From Desertimonas sp963772825 (GTDB lineage: Bacteria; Actinomycetota; Acidimicrobiia; Acidimicrobiales; Ilumatobacteraceae): a stretch of DNA of 64,000 bases. The notes under the pieces are model-generated. The model saw nothing but the letters and a program-made list of their open reading frames with translations. It was not told where the DNA came from and did not search any database. The translations under genes and the position numbers were made by a program. Shown here in pieces: positions 60,109 to 64,000 of this stretch. The stretch spans positions 310,001 to 374,000 of the forward strand of contig CAVYYX010000015.1 in the NCBI GenBank assembly GCA_963772825.1. Reading direction: 5' to 3'. Numbering within the stretch: position 1 is the first letter of the stretch; every line of letters starts with the position of its first letter.

Positions 60109-62070
60109 GTGCGCACCTGGCGGTCGATTCAGTTGGTGGTTGTCCTCGCAGTGCTGGTCTCGTTTCCTGGAATCGGCCTGGTCGCCACCGCGAGCACAGC
60201 GCCGACGCCCGGCCCGATCGTGCACACGGGCGAGATGGGCGATACCTATCCGGACGCCCGCTACCCGGTGGTCCTGCGGGTGGGACAGGAGGTCCGCGTG
60301 TCAGCCGTCGCCACCTCGGGCGACCTCGATCCGTACCTTGGCCTGTCAGACCCCGCCGGCGCGGTCGTCGCCGAGAACGACGACCGCGACGACACGACCT
60401 TCGACTCCTACCTCGTCCACGCCGCGGCGGTCGACGGAGAGCACGTCGTGATCGTCTCCAACATCAGCGGAACAGCGGGCGCCTTCACGGTCACGATCGA
60501 GGTCGGTGAATCCGCCGCGATCACCGATGCGATGGCCCCGCTGGAGTACTCCGGGTCGATGAGCGACGAGGTTCCGGAAGCGCGCTACCCGTTCACGCTG
60601 GACGCCGGCCGGGCCGTGCGGATCACTACCGACACGGTCAGCGGAGATCTCGACCCGATCATCTGGATCGAGGACGCCGACGGTCAGACGGTCGCCCTCA
60701 ACGACGACGGGGACTACGGCGACCTCGACTCCGATCTCGCCTACGTCAGCCCGACCAGCGCCACGTACACGCTCGTCGTGAGCAACATCTCGCCGACGTC
60801 GGGCGACTACCACGTCACGCTGAACGCCACCGATCCCGCCACCGCCACGACCGTGGGCAGGGTCACCCTGAGCGGCCCGGCGCTCGTCCACGACACCACC
60901 GGCTTCCGCATCCACTACACGACCGAGGGCGAGGACGCGACGACGCTGGAGTTCGCCCAGCTGGTTGGCACGACACTGGAGGACGTGCTCCGGCGCGAGA
61001 CCGGACTCGGGTGGCCGCTGCCGCCACCGGACGGGGCGATGGGTGGCGATGCTCGTTTCGACGTCTATCTCGTCGACGTGCTCACCGACGACGAGGAGAC
61101 CGAACTCGGGCACGTCGCGGCGGAGCCGCCTGGACGTGACAACGCGAACACCGCAGTCGTCGAGGACGCCGCGGCGCCGAGCTACATCGTCCTCGACAAC
61201 GACTTCGGCCAGGGCGAGGTCGAACCCGGCGAGGACGGGGTCGCCCTGATGCATGCCACAGCGGCGCACGAGTTCCACCACTCCATCCAGGCGGGATACG
61301 ACTTCGCTGAGCCGATGCTGTGGTATGGCGAAGCCACTGCGTCATGGATGGAGACGATGGTCTACCCGGACTTCGAGGCCGCCACCGGCTACGTCGAATC
61401 GCTCTTCGAGTACCCGGAACTGTGCCTCGGCGTGCAAGGCGACGCCGATCCCACCGACGGTACGCAGAAGTACGGGGAGTGGCTGTTTCTGCAATCGCTG
61501 GTCGACACCCATGACCCAGAGCTGGTCGTGCAGCTGTGGGAGGGCATCGGCGCCGCCGACGACTGGGCCCCGCTCGACACGGTGCTCGCGTCCTACGAAG
61601 ACACTCGTGTGGACGCCGTTCGGCGGTTCCGGCTGCAGAACCTCGTGCGCGACTACACCTGGACACCGGAGTTCGTCACCTGGACCGTCTGGCGTGAGAA
61701 GACGATCGACGCGGCCGGGCAGTGGACGCACGACAGCGACGGGGTCCAGCAGCTCGGCGCCAACTACTTCGGTGTCAACGTGCCCCCGGGGTCGTACCAG
61801 TTCGTCGCCGACGATCCGGCGCTCGAGCTCTGGCTAGTGGGCATCAGCGGCCCGACGGCGTCGGTGTTCGCCGCCCACGGCGACCGGGTGGTCAACGTCA
61901 GTGGATTCGACTTCGCCTACCTGATGGTGTTCAACCCGGCGGCCGACTACGACGTCGAGGCCTGCCAGTACACGTCGTACGGGCTGACCGTGAGCCGCGT
62001 CGGCGACGCGACCGCACCCGGTACCGCCGACTTCACGCTCGACGCGACCCAGTTTGCCCCGCTGTCGTAG
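60109..62070 (+). CDS. Secreted HExxH putative metalloprotease with PPC-type domains
   Basis: 653 residues with a signal peptide (RSIQLVVVLAVLVSFPGIGLVATASTA). Two tandem beta-sandwich domains resembling bacterial pre-peptidase C-terminal domains follow (about 40-130 and 140-225; each with D-L-D-P-x-I/L, an acidic D-D-x-D-Y segment and a Y-T-L-V-V-S-N-I-S strand). The region around residue 385 has MHATAAHEFHHSIQAGYD (zinc HExxH) and WYGEATASWMET (downstream Glu), as in putative MXAN_6640-like proteases. The C-terminus is a beta-rich domain. It is secreted or surface-bound; the substrate is unknown. Confidence 0.78.
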   Translation: MRTWRSIQLVVVLAVLVSFPGIGLVATASTAPTPGPIVHTGEMGDTYPDARYPVVLRVGQEVRVSAVATSGDLDPYLGLSDPAGAVVAENDDRDDTTFDSYLVHAAAVDGEHVVIVSNISGTAGAFTVTIEVGESAAITDAMAPLEYSGSMSDEVPEARYPFTLDAGRAVRITTDTVSGDLDPIIWIEDADGQTVALNDDGDYGDLDSDLAYVSPTSATYTLVVSNISPTSGDYHVTLNATDPATATTVGRVTLSGPALVHDTTGFRIHYTTEGEDATTLEFAQLVGTTLEDVLRRETGLGWPLPPPDGAMGGDARFDVYLVDVLTDDEETELGHVAAEPPGRDNANTAVVEDAAAPSYIVLDNDFGQGEVEPGEDGVALMHATAAHEFHHSIQAGYDFAEPMLWYGEATASWMETMVYPDFEAATGYVESLFEYPELCLGVQGDADPTDGTQKYGEWLFLQSLVDTHDPELVVQLWEGIGAADDWAPLDTVLASYEDTRVDAVRRFRLQNLVRDYTWTPEFVTWTVWREKTIDAAGQWTHDSDGVQQLGANYFGVNVPPGSYQFVADDPALELWLVGISGPTASVFAAHGDRVVNVSGFDFAYLMVFNPAADYDVEACQYTSYGLTVSRVGDATAPGTADFTLDATQFAPLS

Positions 62071-62337
62071 CGGGAGCGGACGAGCGATAGCTGTTGAGGG
62101 GACGGATCGGGGGACTCCACGGGTTCCTGTGGGTCCAATCGATGCGCCGGCGAGCGCGCTGGCCCTGGAAGCATCTTCTTGGTCGATTTGGCGCCGCTAG
62201 CGGCGTCATCGGAACCAAAGAGTTCGCCACGTAGTTCACGGGGCGTACGGCGCGACGCCCGCAGCACGACCGCCTACGGAGCCAGGCAACCGTGACGCAG
62301 CGCCCGATCGAGCCCACACAAACCCGAGGAGAACCCG

Positions 62338-62358
62338 GTCCCCTAGACACCCATCGGT
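62338..62358. repeat. Palindromic repeat family A, single arm
   Basis: One 21-bp arm (GTCCCCTAGACACCCATCGGT) without its partner. The HxlR gene stop codon (TAG) and its last codons (QPMGV) lie in it. The rest of the 62071-62342 gap holds a perfect CGCCGCTAGCGGCG palindrome at 62192-62205 with partial outer arms, and nothing coding. Confidence 0.65.
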
Positions 62359-63065
62359 TGAGGCGCCGTGGCGCTGTCGACCATCGCCGCCCGCGCGGCG
62401 ACGAGCTGATTGAACGCGCTGCCGGGAAACCAACGCGGCAGCGACTTGGTGAAACGAGGTGGGCCGTCGATGCGGATCGATCCCGTGGCGATGGCATGGC
62501 TCCACGACTCCCTACCGCTGAACACGGCACCGAGCGTGCCGGTCGAGCTGGTGACGACAACATCACTGTCGAAGCCGGGATGCAGCTTGCACACCGACGC
62601 CTCGCCGCGATCGAACACGATCCACACGGTGATCCGTTGTGGCCCGTTGTGGTCGAACTGCACGACGACCCGTCCGGGTGGCAGCTGTTCAGGATCGATG
62701 TGCCGGTGCATCCACCACGTCAGCGTGACTGCGTCGACGTCGGTCGGGTCCAGCTCGGAGTACAGCCATTGCACCGACCACTCACCGAGCGCGAACACGA
62801 CACGTTCGAGGTCTTTGCCAGCCGGCGTCAGGTGATACTCGCTGCCGCGGCCGCTGGGGCTCGGCCACCGCTCCAGCACGCCTTTGCGTTCGAGGTGTTT
62901 GAGCCGTTGGACGAGGAGCGACCGGGAGATACCCGGCAGGCCGCGGGCGATGTCGTTGAACCGCGTGTTGCCCAGCAGCAGCTCGCGCAGGATCAACGGC
63001 GTCCAGCGATCAGCCACGACCTCGGCGCCCATCGAGATCGGACAAAACTTGCCGTAATCAGGCAT
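62343..63065 (-). CDS. HxlR-family regulator with SCP2-like C-terminal domain
   Basis: 240 residues. MPDYGKFCPISMGAEVVADRWTPLILRELLLGNTRFNDIARGLPGISRSLLVQRLKHLERKGVLERWPSPSGRGSEYHLTPAGKDLE is a complete HxlR winged helix with the usual Cys. The C-terminal about 120 residues (MHRHIDPEQLPPGRVVVQFDHNG...WIVFDRGEASVCKLHPGFDSDVVVTSSTGTLGAVFSGRESW...) look like an SCP2/sterol-carrier-type ligand domain, suggesting a lipid or CoA-ester sensor. Divergent from an acyl-CoA dehydrogenase gene, a plausible target. ATG 63065 has TACGGT 6 nt upstream. Confidence 0.85.
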   Translation of the reverse strand: MPDYGKFCPISMGAEVVADRWTPLILRELLLGNTRFNDIARGLPGISRSLLVQRLKHLERKGVLERWPSPSGRGSEYHLTPAGKDLERVVFALGEWSVQWLYSELDPTDVDAVTLTWWMHRHIDPEQLPPGRVVVQFDHNGPQRITVWIVFDRGEASVCKLHPGFDSDVVVTSSTGTLGAVFSGRESWSHAIATGSIRIDGPPRFTKSLPRWFPGSAFNQLVAARAAMVDSATAPQPMGV

Positions 63066-63071
63066 CGCGTC

Positions 63072-63077
63072 ACCGTA
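63072..63077 (-). promoter_or_regulatory. Candidate leaderless -10 box (TACGGT) of the HxlR gene
   Basis: TANNNT box 6 nt before the ATG at 63065. Confidence 0.5.
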
Positions 63078-63171
63078 GTGCTCGCCGAATCCGGTGGAGG
63101 TCCATTTTCCGTACTGGATCGGTCCGGAAATTCGACTATCCCGCCGTCCGCGATTCTGGACAATGGAACGC

Positions 63172-64000
63172 ATGACGACGTTGATCGAAACACAGGACCC
63201 CCAGGCGCGAGAGGCGGAGCTCGTCGCCTGGGCGGCGACCTTCGGACCGCTGCTTGCCGAGCACGCAGCACGCCACGACGCAGAGGGCTCCTGGGTCCAG
63301 GAGTCCTTCGAGCAACTCCGCGACGCAGGATTCCTCGCCCTCGCAGTACCGACCGAGCTCGGCGGGATGGGTGCCAACATCCGCCAAACCGCCAACGTCA
63401 TGCGCGAGATCGCCCACCACTGCGGCTCGACGGCGCTCGCGCTGTCGATGCACCAGCACGTCACGAACTTCACGGCGTGGCGGTACCGGCGCGAGCTGCC
63501 CGGCGCCGAGGCGACGTTGCGGCGCATCGTCGACGACCGCATCGTGATCGTGTCGACCGGTGGCGGCGACTTCGTGCGCCCGCGCGGCGAGGCGGTGCGG
63601 GTCGACGGCGGGTACAAGGTGAGCGGTCGCAAGATCTTCGCCAGCCAGTCGCCGGTGGGCGCCGTGATGTCGACGATGTTCCCGTTCGAGGATCCCGAAC
63701 GCGGGCTGCGCGTGCTCAACATGGCCGTCCCGTTCAACGACCCTGGCGTCACCGTGCACGACAACTGGGACACCCTCGGGATGCGCGGCACGGCGAGCAA
63801 CGACGTCACGATCGACGACGTCTTCGTCCCAGACGAACGGGTCCTCGCCGATCGACCCTACGGGGTCGTCGATCCGCCGCTGCAGGTGATCGCCAGCATC
63901 GCCTTCCCGATCGTCGGTGCCGTGTACCTCGGCGTCGCCGAAGCGGCAGCACGAGCAGCGATCGCGTCGGTGGCCGACGGACCCCGTGCCGACGACGCCA
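63172..64000 (+). CDS. Acyl-CoA dehydrogenase-family protein (partial)
   Basis: The first 276 residues of an FAD-dependent acyl-CoA dehydrogenase-like protein; the 3' end lies beyond the window. SFEQLRDAGFLALAVPTELGGMGANIRQTANVMREIAHHCGSTALALSMHQH is the N-terminal helical domain; VSTGGGDFVRPRGEAVRVDGGYKVSGRKIFASQSPVGAVMST and WDTLGMRGTASNDVTIDDVFVPDERVL are the middle beta domain. Similar to the SfnB/DszC-like monooxygenase side of the family as much as to true dehydrogenases. ATG 63172 is 106 bp from the divergent regulator start. Confidence 0.85.
   Translation, partial: MTTLIETQDPQAREAELVAWAATFGPLLAEHAARHDAEGSWVQESFEQLRDAGFLALAVPTELGGMGANIRQTANVMREIAHHCGSTALALSMHQHVTNFTAWRYRRELPGAEATLRRIVDDRIVIVSTGGGDFVRPRGEAVRVDGGYKVSGRKIFASQSPVGAVMSTMFPFEDPERGLRVLNMAVPFNDPGVTVHDNWDTLGMRGTASNDVTIDDVFVPDERVLADRPYGVVDPPLQVIASIAFPIVGAVYLGVAEAAARAAIASVADGPRADDA

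Noticed and set aside
1..64000. tRNA, rRNA, integrases or insertion sequences
   Set aside because: No cloverleaf-like sequence, 16S/23S motif, transposase or integrase protein was noticed on either strand.

Overview
The window is a high-GC, densely packed bacterial chromosome segment with almost no intergenic space, many GTG starts and many ATGA/GTGA/TTGA overlaps. Gene content points to Actinomycetota, most likely class Acidimicrobiia (inference): mycofactocin genes (mftD, mftE, mftF), an F420-type luciferase-like oxidoreductase, a tricorn-type protease, a P450 with its 3Fe-4S ferredoxin, Ku/LigD end joining, several acyl-CoA dehydrogenases, and a WYL regulator. No rRNA, tRNA, CRISPR array, prophage or insertion sequence was recognised. 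No gap between genes exceeds about 300 bases.

Layout. 1-8276: a partial O-acyltransferase, metF, purH, a duplicated pair of small membrane proteins, sucD/sucC, a hypothetical protein and a flavodoxin. 8304-16771: pcrA-type helicase, a zinc-ribbon membrane protein, a small membrane peptide, a P-loop kinase, a luciferase-like oxidoreductase and a tricorn protease. 16809-20879: an AidB-like acyl-CoA dehydrogenase, two small genes, P450 plus ferredoxin, and an ArfB-like release factor. 20981-26075: mycofactocin maturation operon mftD-dedA-mftE-mftF-alanine racemase, with mftA/B/C missing here. 26125-36206: DUF418 protein, YpfJ-type metallopeptidase (broken), ROK kinase, 2-oxoglutarate/iron oxygenase, PLP desulfhydrase-like enzyme, ung, AlkZ-like protein, hydrolase, SRPBCC protein, rhomboid and a VOC protein. 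36280-46613: nrdB/nrdA, FAD oxidoreductase, WYL regulator, ABC exporter, Baeyer-Villiger-type monooxygenase and DUF427. 46712-53424: putA, metG, a phosphotransferase and a poly-gamma-glutamate hydrolase-like protein. 53459-57931: non-homologous end joining locus (LigD phosphoesterase-polymerase, quinone oxidoreductase, Ku, ATP-dependent ligase). 58057-64000: macrodomain, universal stress protein, purU, a secreted HExxH protein, an HxlR regulator and a partial acyl-CoA dehydrogenase.

Three patterns cut across the annotation. First, at least 18 genes heading transcription units have a TANNNT box only 6-9 nt before the start codon, the arrangement expected of leaderless mRNAs. Second, several families of short palindromic repeats occupy the intergenic spaces: one sits between convergent gene ends like a bidirectional terminator, another sits mostly in divergent or within-operon gaps, and some copies supply the last codons of genes. 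Third, eleven otherwise intact genes carry single-base frameshifts, including the normally essential metG, purH and nrdB. Sequence error is the simplest explanation, and coordinates of those genes are given across the shift.
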